From DASPLX01 sp035627375 (lineage in GTDB: Bacteria > Pseudomonadota > Gammaproteobacteria > Burkholderiales > Burkholderiaceae_D), in assembly GCA_035627375.1 (NCBI GenBank), contig DASPLX010000045.1, forward strand, positions 1 to 53,577: a stretch of 53,577 nucleotides of DNA, in the 5' to 3' direction. Shown in pieces: positions 15,818-24,196 of this stretch (the stretch's first letter is position 1; every line of letters starts with the position of its first letter). The position numbers and the translations under genes are program-made. The notes beneath the pieces were generated by a model. It was not told where the DNA came from. It made no database searches and saw only the letters and a program-made list of their open reading frames with translations.

Positions 15818-16489
15818 ATGCACGTACGCGACCTCATGCAATTCCTGGCCGAACTGGCCGAGAACAACAACCGCGCCTGGTTCGTGATGAACAAGCCGCG
15901 CTATGACATCCTGCGCGCCGAATTCCTGGAACTGGTGACGCAACTGATCCGCGACATCAGCAAATTCGATCCGGCGGTCGCCGCCTGCGATCCGAAGAAG
16001 GCGCTGTTCCGCATCAACCGCGACATCCGCTTCTCCAACGACAAGAGCCCGTACAAGACGCATTTCTCGGCGGCGATCACCGCCAGTGGCTTGAAGAAAC
16101 CAAGCCAGGGCGGCGGCCCGGCGTATTACTTCCACATCGATCAGAACGGCATGCTGCTGGTCGCGGGCGGCGAATACATGCCGCCGAACGACCGGCTGAA
16201 GGCGATCCGCCAACAGATCGTGGCTGATCCGGCCGGCTTTTCGAAGATGCTGAAGAACAAGAAGCTGAAGGAACGCTACGGCGACCTGCAGGATGAAGGC
16301 AAGCTGTCACGTCCGCCGAAAGGCTTCGATGCCGATCATCCGCTGGTCGACTACCTGAAGCACAAGAGCTATATCGTCTGGATGGAAACGAGCATCAAGA
16401 GGAAAGTCCCCGCCGATCTCGGCAAGGGCCTCGTCGCGCCGTTCAAGGATGCCTATCCTTTGATTGCCTGGCTGCGCCAGGTCAAATGA
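15818..16489 (+). CDS. DUF2461 (TIGR02453) family protein
   Basis: 223 aa from MHVRDLMQFLAELAENNNRAWF, 14 bp after the DegS-like gene and probably co-transcribed. The family pattern is clear: N-terminal FL.ELA.NN...WF..NK..Y, then ALFRINRDIRFS.DKSPYKTHF and YYFHID...L..GGEYMP. Function of the family is unknown. No signal peptide or membrane segment. Convergent with tatC, 10 bases between stops. Confidence 0.9.
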   Translation: MHVRDLMQFLAELAENNNRAWFVMNKPRYDILRAEFLELVTQLIRDISKFDPAVAACDPKKALFRINRDIRFSNDKSPYKTHFSAAITASGLKKPSQGGGPAYYFHIDQNGMLLVAGGEYMPPNDRLKAIRQQIVADPAGFSKMLKNKKLKERYGDLQDEGKLSRPPKGFDADHPLVDYLKHKSYIVWMETSIKRKVPADLGKGLVAPFKDAYPLIAWLRQVK

Positions 16490-16499
16490 GCACCCGGAT

Positions 16500-17258
16500 T
16501 CAGGCGGTCTCTTCCGGCGCCCGCGTCATGCGGGCGAATAGCGGCGCCGCCAGCAAGCCGACTTCGTAGAGCAGGCACAAGGGCACCGCCAGCAAGAGCT
16601 GGCTCACGATGTCGGGCGGCGTGACGATGGCCGCCACGATGAAGGCGCCGACGATCACGTAGGGCCGGATCTCTTTCAGCTTCTCGACGCTGACCAGGCC
16701 CATCCGCACCAGCACGATGACGACGATCGGCACCTCGAAGGTGATGCCGAAGGCCAGGAACATCGTCATCACGAAGCTCAGGTAATTCTCGATATCGGGC
16801 GCGACGGCGATCGATTTCGGCGCGAAATTGTTGATGAACTTGAAGACGACGCCGAACACGAAGAAGTAGCAGAACGCCACGCCGACCATGAACAATGCCG
16901 AGGAAGAGATCACGAGCGGCGCCACCAGGCGCTTTTCATGCGCGTACAGGCCCGGCGCGATAAAGGCCCAAGCCTGATACAGCACCCACGGCAAGGCGAT
17001 CAGGAAGGCCGCCAGCAAGGTCACCTTGACCGGCACCAGGAAAGGCGTGATGACGCCGGTGGCGATCATCTTGCTGCCTTCCGGCAGCGCCGACATCATC
17101 GGCATCGCCAGCAAGTCGTAGATCTGCCCGGCCCACGGCATCAGGCACAGGAAAACGAGGATGACCGCGGCCATCGCTTTCACGATCCGATTGCGCAGCT
17201 CGACCAGGTGCGAAATGAAGCTGTCTTCGGAGCCCGATGGCGTTTTATCGTCGGTCAT
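16500..17258 (-). CDS. tatC: Sec-independent translocase subunit TatC
   Basis: 252 aa from MTDDKTPSGSED; an upstream TTG (17279) is an alternative start. Six membrane helices; the N-terminal FISHLVELRNRIVKA and the periplasmic loop FLVPVKVTLLAAFLIALPWVLYQ.W.FI.PGLY are typical TatC. It recognises twin-arginine signals and assembles with TatA/B. Last gene of tatABC and of the 24-gene leftward block. The C-terminus ends shortly after TM6. Confidence 0.96.
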   Translation of the reverse strand: MTDDKTPSGSEDSFISHLVELRNRIVKAMAAVILVFLCLMPWAGQIYDLLAMPMMSALPEGSKMIATGVITPFLVPVKVTLLAAFLIALPWVLYQAWAFIAPGLYAHEKRLVAPLVISSSALFMVGVAFCYFFVFGVVFKFINNFAPKSIAVAPDIENYLSFVMTMFLAFGITFEVPIVVIVLVRMGLVSVEKLKEIRPYVIVGAFIVAAIVTPPDIVSQLLLAVPLCLLYEVGLLAAPLFARMTRAPEETA

Positions 17259-17318
17259 TGCGGTATGTCGGTCGGTCAAGATCCTGCGAACGCGACAAGG
17301 TCGCCGCCGCAGGCCGGA

Positions 17319-17831
17319 TTATTGATGGAACGATGAAGACGTCTTGCGCACGCTCGCCGGCCGGTATTTTGCCACGCGCGCGGCGCCCGACATGATACGG
17401 GTGCGCGTGCCGTGCTGTTGCTTGTACCAGGCGGGCATGGCCGAAGCGCGCATCTTTTTCTTGCGGAAATCCCGGGCCTTCTCCGCCATGTGCCGCTCCG
17501 CCGCCGGCGACAGCAGCGGATGGGACAGGCCGGGATCGCTCAGCGAGTCGTTCGTCCAGGCAGCATTGATGCCGTCTTCGACTTCCGAAAGATTCTGCGC
17601 GATCGTCTGCTCGACATTGCTGGCGGCATCCTGCATTTCCTTCTGCATCTTGCGCAGCTCTTCGAGCTCGATTTCGCGGCTGACTTCCGACTTCACTTCG
17701 TTGATATAGCGCTGGGCGCGGCCGAACAACGTGCCGGCCATGCGCGCCACCTTCGGCAGGCGCTCGGGACCGATCACGACCAGCGCGACGACGCCGATCA
17801 CGGCAAGCTTGGATAATCCGAGGTCGATCAT
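17319..17831 (-). CDS. tatB: Sec-independent translocase subunit TatB
   Basis: 170 aa. N-terminal membrane helix MIDLGLSKLAVIGVVALVVIGPERLP with the Gly-Pro hinge, then an amphipathic helix and a coiled-coil-prone stretch (about 45-85), and a basic, disordered C-terminal tail. The conserved early Glu of TatB is represented by Asp3. It works with TatC in substrate recognition. 93 bp after tatA and 60 bp before tatC. Confidence 0.95.
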   Translation of the reverse strand: MIDLGLSKLAVIGVVALVVIGPERLPKVARMAGTLFGRAQRYINEVKSEVSREIELEELRKMQKEMQDAASNVEQTIAQNLSEVEDGINAAWTNDSLSDPGLSHPLLSPAAERHMAEKARDFRKKKMRASAMPAWYKQQHGTRTRIMSGAARVAKYRPASVRKTSSSFHQ

Positions 17832-17924
17832 GGTGCGGAAGCAAAAGACGGCGTGCCGGCCCCTTGCTCAAAAGCCGGCGCAGGCACGGCGGTCGGAGCG
17901 CGAGAAAGCATCGGCCGCAGTTCT

Positions 17925-18152
17925 TCAGCTCTTGGTCTTTTCTTTCGCTTCGACATCGATGGTCGACTTGTCGGCGACTTGCTGGGGCGCACCGCCTTGG
18001 GCCGACCGCTCGTCTTCGCCCTTCACGCCCTCCTTGAAGCCGCGCACGGCTTTGCCGAGGTCGGAGCCGATATTGCCGAGCTTCTTCGTGCCGAATACCA
18101 GCACGATGACCAACAGCACGATCAGCCAATGCCAAATGCTAAACGAACCCAT
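17925..18152 (-). CDS. tatA: Sec-independent translocase subunit TatA
   Basis: 75 aa. MGSFSIWHWLIVLLVIVLVFGTKKL, with the single membrane helix and FGTKKL hinge, then the amphipathic helix GSDLGKAVRGFKEG and an acidic/basic tail. Known role: forms the size-variable translocation assembly. Starts 17 bp after the hinT stop. Confidence 0.96.
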   Translation of the reverse strand: MGSFSIWHWLIVLLVIVLVFGTKKLGNIGSDLGKAVRGFKEGVKGEDERSAQGGAPQQVADKSTIDVEAKEKTKS

Positions 18153-18169
18153 CTATTTCTCCTGAAAAA

Positions 18170-18514
18170 TTACGCTTGCTGCCATCCGCCGAGGACGTGC
18201 AGATGCACATGGTACACCTCCTGCCCGCCGTCCGGTCCGGTATTGAATCCGGTGCGGAAACCGCCCTGGCCGTTCTTGTAGCCGCAGCCTTGCTCTTCGG
18301 CGAGCCGGGGAGCCATCAGCATCATCTTGCCGAGCAAGGCGCGATGCTCTTCGGTGCAATCGGCCAGGGTCGGAATATGCTGCTTCGGCACGATCAGGAA
18401 GTGCACCGGCGCCTTCGGACGAATGTCGTGGAAGGCGATCAAGTCGTCGTCTTCGTAGATCAGCTTGGACGGGATCTGCTTGGCCGCGATCTTGCAGAAA
18501 ATGCAGTCGGTCAT
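18170..18514 (-). CDS. hinT: HIT-family purine nucleoside phosphoramidase (HinT-like)
   Basis: 114 aa. CIFCKI near the N-terminus and the histidine-triad motif HVHLHVLGG near the C-terminus define the HINT branch. Known role: hydrolysis of adenosine 5'-phosphoramidates and related acyl adenylates in the cytoplasm. Located between hisE and tatA, as in many Burkholderiales. No signal peptide. Confidence 0.94.
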   Translation of the reverse strand: MTDCIFCKIAAKQIPSKLIYEDDDLIAFHDIRPKAPVHFLIVPKQHIPTLADCTEEHRALLGKMMLMAPRLAEEQGCGYKNGQGGFRTGFNTGPDGGQEVYHVHLHVLGGWQQA

Positions 18515-18546
18515 GGTGTTTTCCTCTTGTTGTCGGTTTTATTGAT

Positions 18547-18909
18547 TCAATCGCCGTTCCGTTCGCGCTCGATCAGCTTGCGGTTCGCCTTTTCCTCGAT
18601 GCCCGACATGCCTTCGCGGCGCGCCAGTTCGTCGAGCACGTCTTGCGGAGTCAGGTCGAATTGCGCCAGCATGATCATCGAATGGAACCAGAGGTCGGCG
18701 CATTCGTACAGCACTTTCGATTTGTCGCCGGACACGCGCGCATCCTTGGCCGCCATCACAGTCTCGGTTGCTTCTTCGCCGATCTTCTTGAGGATGGCGT
18801 CGTCGCCCTTGGAAAACAGGCGCGACACGTAGGATTTGTCCGGATCGCCGCCGTTGGCCAGCTTGCGCGACTCGATGACGGCGGCAAGGCGTTTCAGGGT
18901 TTCGCTCAT
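18547..18909 (-). CDS. hisE: Phosphoribosyl-ATP pyrophosphatase
   Basis: 120 aa from MSETLKRLAAVIESRK, all-alpha MazG-like fold with KIGEEATETVMAAKD as the metal-binding helix and YECADLWFHSMIML. Removes pyrophosphate from phosphoribosyl-ATP, step 2 of histidine synthesis. Separate from HisI, as usual in this group rather than fused. Chosen start fits the family; the upstream in-frame extension to 18942 does not. Confidence 0.95.
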   Translation of the reverse strand: MSETLKRLAAVIESRKLANGGDPDKSYVSRLFSKGDDAILKKIGEEATETVMAAKDARVSGDKSKVLYECADLWFHSMIMLAQFDLTPQDVLDELARREGMSGIEEKANRKLIERERNGD

Positions 18910-18976
18910 AGTATTCGTTGGCGCGCTCGCGCGAGCACGCAATTTTGCATAACTGAAATGACGGCGATATTACCGC

Positions 18977-19384
18977 TTATTTATAGATCGCCTCGGGATC
19001 CTTGAGCACCGGATCGACCGCCGTCCATTGGCCGCCGCCCTTGGCCGTGGGCTCGAATTTCTGGAAAAAGCAGGAATGGCGGCCGGTATGGCAAGCGATG
19101 CCGTCGACCTGCTCGACCTTCAGCAGAACCACGTCCTCGTCGCAATCGAGGCGGATCTCATGCACCTTCTGCACGTGCCCCGATTCCTCGCCCTTGTGCC
19201 ACAGCTTCTTGCGTGAACGGCTCCAGTACACGGCCTCGCCGAGTTCGACCGTTTTCGCGAGCGCTTCGCGGTTCATCCAGGCGAACATCAGCACATCGTT
19301 GCTGCCGACTTCCTGGGCGATGACGGGCACCAGGCCGTTTTCGTCCCACTTCACCGTGTTGAGCCATTTGGCGCGGATGCTCAT
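18977..19384 (-). CDS. hisI: Phosphoribosyl-AMP cyclohydrolase
   Basis: 135 aa from MSIRAKWLNTVKWDENGLVPVI. Characteristic segments are MFAWMNREAL, YWSRSRKKLWHKGE.SG and LDCDEDV...V...GIACHTGRHSCF, holding the zinc and magnesium ligands. Catalyses step 3 of histidine synthesis. Its ATG overlaps the hisF stop in an ATGA junction. Confidence 0.96.
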   Translation of the reverse strand: MSIRAKWLNTVKWDENGLVPVIAQEVGSNDVLMFAWMNREALAKTVELGEAVYWSRSRKKLWHKGEESGHVQKVHEIRLDCDEDVVLLKVEQVDGIACHTGRHSCFFQKFEPTAKGGGQWTAVDPVLKDPEAIYK

Positions 19385-20145
19385 TGCAGCCTCATCGGAA
19401 TGCCCTGCCCGGCCAGGAAGCGCTTGGCCTCCTGCACGGTATGCTGGCCATAGTGGAAGATGCTCGCCGCCAGCACCGCATCGGCGCCGCCGACCTTGAT
19501 GCCGTCCGCCAGGTCTTGCAACCCGCCGACGCCTCCCGATGCGATGACGGGGATGCCGACGGCGTCCGCTACGGCGCGCGTCAATTCGAGATCGAAGCCC
19601 GATTTCGTGCCGTCGCGATCCATGCTGGTCAGCAGAATTTCGCCGACGCCGTGGCCCTCCATCCTTCGCGCCCAGTCGATCACGTCGAGACCGGTCGGCT
19701 TGCGGCCGCCATGCGTGAACACTTCCCATTTTCCGTCGCCGGTCTTCTTCGCATCGATCGCGACGACGATGCATTGCGAGCCGTACTTGTGCGCGGCATC
19801 GGCGACGAATTGCGGATTGGCGATGGCGGCGCTGTTGATGCTGATCTTGTCGGCGCCGGCGTTGAGCAGGCGCCGCACGTCATCGACCGAACGCACGCCG
19901 CCGCCGACCGTCAGCGGAATGAAGACTTGCGACGCCACCGCCTCGATGATCGGCAGGATCAGGTCGCGGCCGTCGGAAGTCGCGGTGATGTCGAGAAAGG
20001 TCAATTCGTCTGCGCCCTGCTCGTCGTAGCGGCGCGCGATCTCGACCGGATCGCCGGCGTCGCGCAACTCGACGAAATTGACCCCCTTGACGACGCGGCC
20101 GGCGGTCACGTCGAGGCAAGGGATGATGCGTTTTGCCAGGGTCAT
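19381..20145 (-). CDS. hisF: Imidazole glycerol phosphate synthase, cyclase subunit
   Basis: 254 aa TIM barrel. Catalytic Asp near residue 11 (IPCLDVTAGRVVKG) and near 130 (TSMDRDGTK); phosphate-binding glycines occur in two half-barrel repeats. Takes ammonia from HisH through the barrel to form IGP and AICAR. Overlaps hisI by four bases and follows hisA by 10. Confidence 0.97.
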   Translation of the reverse strand: MTLAKRIIPCLDVTAGRVVKGVNFVELRDAGDPVEIARRYDEQGADELTFLDITATSDGRDLILPIIEAVASQVFIPLTVGGGVRSVDDVRRLLNAGADKISINSAAIANPQFVADAAHKYGSQCIVVAIDAKKTGDGKWEVFTHGGRKPTGLDVIDWARRMEGHGVGEILLTSMDRDGTKSGFDLELTRAVADAVGIPVIASGGVGGLQDLADGIKVGGADAVLAASIFHYGQHTVQEAKRFLAGQGIPMRLQ

Positions 20146-20155
20146 TCCCGCCGCC

Positions 20156-20935
20156 TCATTCCTCTTCCAGCAGGCCGCTCAAGGCGTCGGCGCGCTCCTG
20201 CGCCAGGCGCAGGTCGAGCGTGCCTTCGTAGATCGAACGGCCGCAGATCACGCCTTCGATGCCTTCGTCCTGCACCGCGCACAGGGCTTCGACATCCTTG
20301 ATGTCGTGCACGCCGCCCGAGGCGATGATCGGAATCGACACGCTTTGCGCGAGCTTGACCGTGGCCTCGATGTTAACGCCGGCCATCATGCCGTCGCGGC
20401 CGATGTCGGTGTAGACGATCGCTTCGCAACCGTAGTCCTGGAACTTCATCGCGAGATCGATCACCTCATGGCCGGACAGCTTGCTCCAGCCGTCGGTCGC
20501 GACCTTGCCGTCCTTGGCGTCGAGGCCGACGATGATCTGGCCCGGAAAGGCGCTGCAGGCATCGTGCAGGAAACCGGGATTCTTGACCGCCGCGGTGCCG
20601 ATGATGATGTAGGACAGGCCGTCGTCGAGCAGCCGCTCGATGGTGTCGAGATCGCGGATGCCGCCGCCGAGCTGGATCGGAATCTCGTCGATGTCGTTGT
20701 CGATCGCGAACTCGCGCATCGCCTGGATGATGGCCTTCACGGCAGGCTCGTTCTTCGGCTTGCCGGCGAAGGCGCCGTTCAAGTCGACCAGGTGCAGGCG
20801 CCGCGCGCCTTGCGCCAGCCAATGTCGCGCCATCTCGGCCGGGTCTTCGGAAAATACGGTGGCTTGGTCCATATCGCCTTGTTTCAGGCGCACGCAATGA
20901 CCGTCCTTGAGGTCGATGGCAGGTATGAGCAACAT
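20156..20935 (-). CDS. hisA: ProFAR isomerase
   Basis: 259 aa TIM barrel paralogous to HisF. Catalytic Asp8 in LLIPAIDLKDG and the second acidic residue in VYTDIGRDGM. Performs the Amadori rearrangement of step 4. Slightly longer at the C-terminus than E. coli HisA. Located between hisH and hisF, the canonical order. Confidence 0.97.
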   Translation of the reverse strand: MLLIPAIDLKDGHCVRLKQGDMDQATVFSEDPAEMARHWLAQGARRLHLVDLNGAFAGKPKNEPAVKAIIQAMREFAIDNDIDEIPIQLGGGIRDLDTIERLLDDGLSYIIIGTAAVKNPGFLHDACSAFPGQIIVGLDAKDGKVATDGWSKLSGHEVIDLAMKFQDYGCEAIVYTDIGRDGMMAGVNIEATVKLAQSVSIPIIASGGVHDIKDVEALCAVQDEGIEGVICGRSIYEGTLDLRLAQERADALSGLLEEE

Positions 20936-20967
20936 GGCTGTCGTTGGTTGTGGTCGGGTGGATGAAC

Positions 20968-21606
20968 TCAGGGTTTCCAGTTGACGAAATTCTTGTATAA
21001 ACGCAGTCCCGCGGCGGCGCTCTTTTCCGGATGGAACTGCGTCGCGAAAATATTATCGCGGCCGACCGCCGAGGCGAACGGCGCGCCGTAATCGGTTTCG
21101 CCCATCACATGCAAGGGCTCGGCCGGCACGGCGTAATAGCTGTGCACGAAATAGAAGTAGCTGCCGTCGGCGATCCCGTTCCAAAGCGCATGTGACCTTG
21201 TCTGCCGCACCCGGTTCCAGCCCATCTGCGGCACCTTGTAGCGCGAACCGTCCTCCTGTCGCATGTCGTCGAGCGCAAAGCGTACCACTTTCCCTGGCAG
21301 CAAACCGACGCTCTCGGTAGCCCCTTCCTCGCTCCAATCGAACAGCAATTGTTCGCCGACGCACACGCCGAGCAGGGGTTTGCTGCGCGCTGCGGCGACG
21401 ATCTCTTCCTGCAAGCCCGATTCGCGCAGGCAGCGCATGCAGTCCGGCATGGCGCCCTGTCCCGGAAACACGAGACGGTCGGCCGCGCGAATGTCGGCGA
21501 CCGCGCCCGAAATGCGGACATCGGCCTCGGGCGCGACATGGCGCAGGGCTTGCGCAACCGAGCGCAGGTTACCCATGCCATAGTCAACCACTACAATTTT
21601 GTTCAT
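20968..21606 (-). CDS. hisH: Imidazole glycerol phosphate synthase, glutamine amidotransferase subunit
   Basis: 212 aa class I amidotransferase. Nucleophile Cys in LLGVCVGEQLL, the catalytic His/Glu pair in ATQFHPEKS, and FPGQGAM and YFVHSYY loops. Hydrolyses glutamine and feeds ammonia to HisF. The nucleophile elbow GVCVGEQ differs slightly from the GICLGMQ of enterics. Confidence 0.97.
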   Translation of the reverse strand: MNKIVVVDYGMGNLRSVAQALRHVAPEADVRISGAVADIRAADRLVFPGQGAMPDCMRCLRESGLQEEIVAAARSKPLLGVCVGEQLLFDWSEEGATESVGLLPGKVVRFALDDMRQEDGSRYKVPQMGWNRVRQTRSHALWNGIADGSYFYFVHSYYAVPAEPLHVMGETDYGAPFASAVGRDNIFATQFHPEKSAAAGLRLYKNFVNWKP

Positions 21607-21673
21607 GATAACAATTCAGGGTCGTAGCATCGTCAAGCGCACTTATCCCGTTTGATCCGCCTCAGCGCGCCGA

Positions 21674-22270
21674 TCACAGACTTCCTTTAGTCGAGGGGAT
21701 CGTGCCGGCGGCGCGCGGATCGAGCTCGGCGGCCATGCGCAGGGCGCGGCCGAAAGCCTTGAACACGGTCTCGCATTGATGATGCGCATTCTCGCCGCGC
21801 AGGTTGTCGATGTGCAGCGTCACCTGCGCATGGTTCACGAAGCCCTGGAAAAATTCGTGCGTGAGATCGACATCGAAAGCGCCGATCATCGAACGCTTGA
21901 ACGGCACATGGAATTCGAGTCCGGGACGGCCGGAAAAATCCACGACGACGCGCGACAGCGCTTCGTCGAGCGGCACGTAGGCATGGCCGTAGCGGCGCAC
22001 GCCCTTCTTGTCGCCGATCGCCTTGGCGAACGCCTGTCCCAGCGTGATGCCGACATCTTCCACGGTATGGTGCGCGTCGATGTGCAAGTCTCCCTTGGCT
22101 TCGATGTCGAGATCGATCAGGCCGTGACGGGCGATCTGATCGAGCATGTGATCGAGGAAAGGGACGCCGGTGTTCAGCTTCTGTTGGCCGGTGCCGTCGA
22201 GATTGATCGAGACGCGGATCTGCGTTTCATTGGTATTGCGGACGACTTCCGCAACGCGTGGCGTGGACAT
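21674..22270 (-). CDS. hisB: Imidazoleglycerol-phosphate dehydratase
   Basis: 198 aa, the monofunctional form without the HAD phosphatase domain found in E. coli HisB. Two metal-binding repeats: DIEAKGDLHIDAHHTVEDVGI and ENAHHQCETVFKAFGRAL. Dehydrates IGP. The separate histidinol-phosphatase needed for the pathway is not in this window. Confidence 0.97.
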   Translation of the reverse strand: MSTPRVAEVVRNTNETQIRVSINLDGTGQQKLNTGVPFLDHMLDQIARHGLIDLDIEAKGDLHIDAHHTVEDVGITLGQAFAKAIGDKKGVRRYGHAYVPLDEALSRVVVDFSGRPGLEFHVPFKRSMIGAFDVDLTHEFFQGFVNHAQVTLHIDNLRGENAHHQCETVFKAFGRALRMAAELDPRAAGTIPSTKGSL

Positions 22271-22309
22271 GATAGAGAGTGTTGCCGATGACGAGGGTCG
22301 ATTCGGATG

Positions 22310-23404
22310 CTAGGACTTGCCGGCTAAGACTTCGTTAAGGGCATCCAGGAATAAAGCGTTTTCCTGGGGTGTGCCAACGGTGACACGCAGACAATTTTCG
22401 AGCAATGGGTGCATTTTACCCACATTTTTGATCAGAATTCGCCGTTCCAGCAGTCCGGAGAACACGGCATCGCCGTTGCTGTTGTTGCCACGCATACGAA
22501 GCAGGAGGAAATTGGCCGCGGACGGGAAGACTTCGACGCCCGCCATCGCGGCCAAGGCCGAGGCCAGCCTGCCGCGTTCGGCGCGCAATTGCTCGGCCTG
22601 GGCGTCGAGGATATCCGCGTAATCGAGCACGAATTCGGCCGCGGCCTGGGTCAGGACGTTGATGTTGTATGGCGGCCGCACCTTGTCGAATTCGTTCAAC
22701 AGCGCCCGTTCGGCCGCCATGTAGCCGAGCCGGACGCCGGCAAGGCCGAGCTTGGATACGGTGCGCATCACGATCAGATTCTCGAATTCGGGGAGGCGCG
22801 GCATGAAGCTGGCCTGGGCGAACGGCTGGTAAGCCTCGTCGGCGACCACGACGCCGCTATCGCCGACGGCGCGAAGTATCTCGACCATGTCGTTCGCGTC
22901 GAACAGATTGCCGGTCGGATTGTTCGGGTAGGCGAGATAAGTGACGGCCGGCTTGTGCTCGGCGATCGCCGCGAGCATCGCGGCCTTGTCGAGAGAGAAA
23001 TCGGCCTTCAAGGGCACGCCGACGAATTCGAGGCCGGCGAACCTGGCGGACATCGCATACATCACGAAACCCGGCACCGGCGCCAGCACCTTGGCCCCCG
23101 GCTTGGCGCAGGCGACCGAGATCATCGCGATCAATTCGTCCGAGCCGTTGCCGAGCACGATGTCGTAGCCCGGCGGCACGCCGAGCCGTGCACGGATCTT
23201 TTCCTTGAGGGCGGCGTAGGACGGCACCGGATAGCGATTCATCGCGACTTGCGCCAGGCGCCCGCCGAGCCGGGTGCGCAATTCCTCGGGCAGCACATAA
23301 GGATTTTCCATCGCATCGAGCTTGACGAAGCCGGATGCGTCCGGCACCGGATAGGCGGACAAAGCGCGGATCTCGGGGCGGATGATGTTGTCGATCAGGG
23401 ACAT
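22310..23404 (-). CDS. hisC: Histidinol-phosphate aminotransferase
   Basis: 364 aa from MSLIDNIIRPEIRALSAYPVPDASG; the long in-frame extension to 23719 lies inside the methyltransferase gene and is rejected. Class I/II PLP fold: AYPNNPTGN, VVADEAYQPFA, and the Schiff-base Lys in TVSKLGLAGVRLGY. Converts imidazole acetol phosphate to histidinol phosphate. Starts 23 bp after the methyltransferase stop. Confidence 0.96.
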   Translation of the reverse strand: MSLIDNIIRPEIRALSAYPVPDASGFVKLDAMENPYVLPEELRTRLGGRLAQVAMNRYPVPSYAALKEKIRARLGVPPGYDIVLGNGSDELIAMISVACAKPGAKVLAPVPGFVMYAMSARFAGLEFVGVPLKADFSLDKAAMLAAIAEHKPAVTYLAYPNNPTGNLFDANDMVEILRAVGDSGVVVADEAYQPFAQASFMPRLPEFENLIVMRTVSKLGLAGVRLGYMAAERALLNEFDKVRPPYNINVLTQAAAEFVLDYADILDAQAEQLRAERGRLASALAAMAGVEVFPSAANFLLLRMRGNNSNGDAVFSGLLERRILIKNVGKMHPLLENCLRVTVGTPQENALFLDALNEVLAGKS

Positions 23405-23427
23405 GATGAAGTCGATGCTTGGGATGT

Positions 23428-24195
23428 TCAGGCGACCAGGTCGTCGAGCGCCGCCAAGCGCGTTTCGATCAGGCGGCAGTACTCGGGATTCAATTCGAAA
23501 CCGGCGTAATTCCTTCCGCAGCGTTTCGCTGCCACCGCCGTCGTGCCGCTGCCCATGAAAGGGTCGAGCACGACGCCGTCGGGCGGGCAGGATGCCTTGA
23601 TCATGCGTTCGATGATCTCGAGCGGCTTTTGGGTCGGGTGATCGGCCCGTTCGCGGTGTTCGCGGTGCAGGCGCGAGACGCTCCAGACATCCTTCGGGTT
23701 GTAGCCGAGCTCCAGCCATTTGGAGCCGACGAAGATCGAGCGCGAACGCGCTTTTTTCGTCTCGGCGTCATAGGGAATGCGCACGGCGTCGAGGTCGAAA
23801 TAATAATCCTTGGCCTTGGCGAAGAAGCCGATCGTGTCGTGCACCGACGAGAATTTGCGCGTGCTGCCGCCCATCGACGGCACTCGGCGGTCCCAGATGA
23901 TCTCGTTGACCATGGTCATGCGCTTTTTCAGCATGACGAAGATCTCCGGCGAATAGCGCCAGGTCAGGAAGATGTACAGGCTGCCGTTGGCTTTCAGCTT
24001 CGGTAGCGCGATATCGACCCATTGCTCCATCCAGGCAAGGTAAGCGCTCGCCTCTCTCTTGTCGGAATCGTTGCCGTAATCCTTGCCGAGGCCGTAGGGC
24101 GGATCGGCGATCAGGAGGTCGACACTGGCATCGGGCAGGCGCGCCAGTCCGTGCAACGCGTCTTCGCAAAAGATGCGGTTGAGCCAGGAATGCAT
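23428..24195 (-). CDS. Orphan beta-class DNA methyltransferase inside the his operon
   Basis: 255 aa. Catalytic motif IV DPPY at 31-34 comes before the AdoMet-binding motif I DPFMGSGTT (211-219), the beta-class order; HPTQKP at 186-191 is typical of YhdJ/CcrM-like enzymes. DPPY favours N6-adenine methylation; N4-cytosine cannot be excluded. The target sequence is unknown. Start MHSWLNRIFCEDAL at 24195 lies one base after the hisD stop, so it is translated with the histidine genes. No restriction endonuclease gene is nearby in the window, hence orphan. Between hisD and hisC nothing else is inserted. Confidence 0.92.
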   Translation of the reverse strand: MHSWLNRIFCEDALHGLARLPDASVDLLIADPPYGLGKDYGNDSDKREASAYLAWMEQWVDIALPKLKANGSLYIFLTWRYSPEIFVMLKKRMTMVNEIIWDRRVPSMGGSTRKFSSVHDTIGFFAKAKDYYFDLDAVRIPYDAETKKARSRSIFVGSKWLELGYNPKDVWSVSRLHREHRERADHPTQKPLEIIERMIKASCPPDGVVLDPFMGSGTTAVAAKRCGRNYAGFELNPEYCRLIETRLAALDDLVA

Positions 24196-24196
24196 T

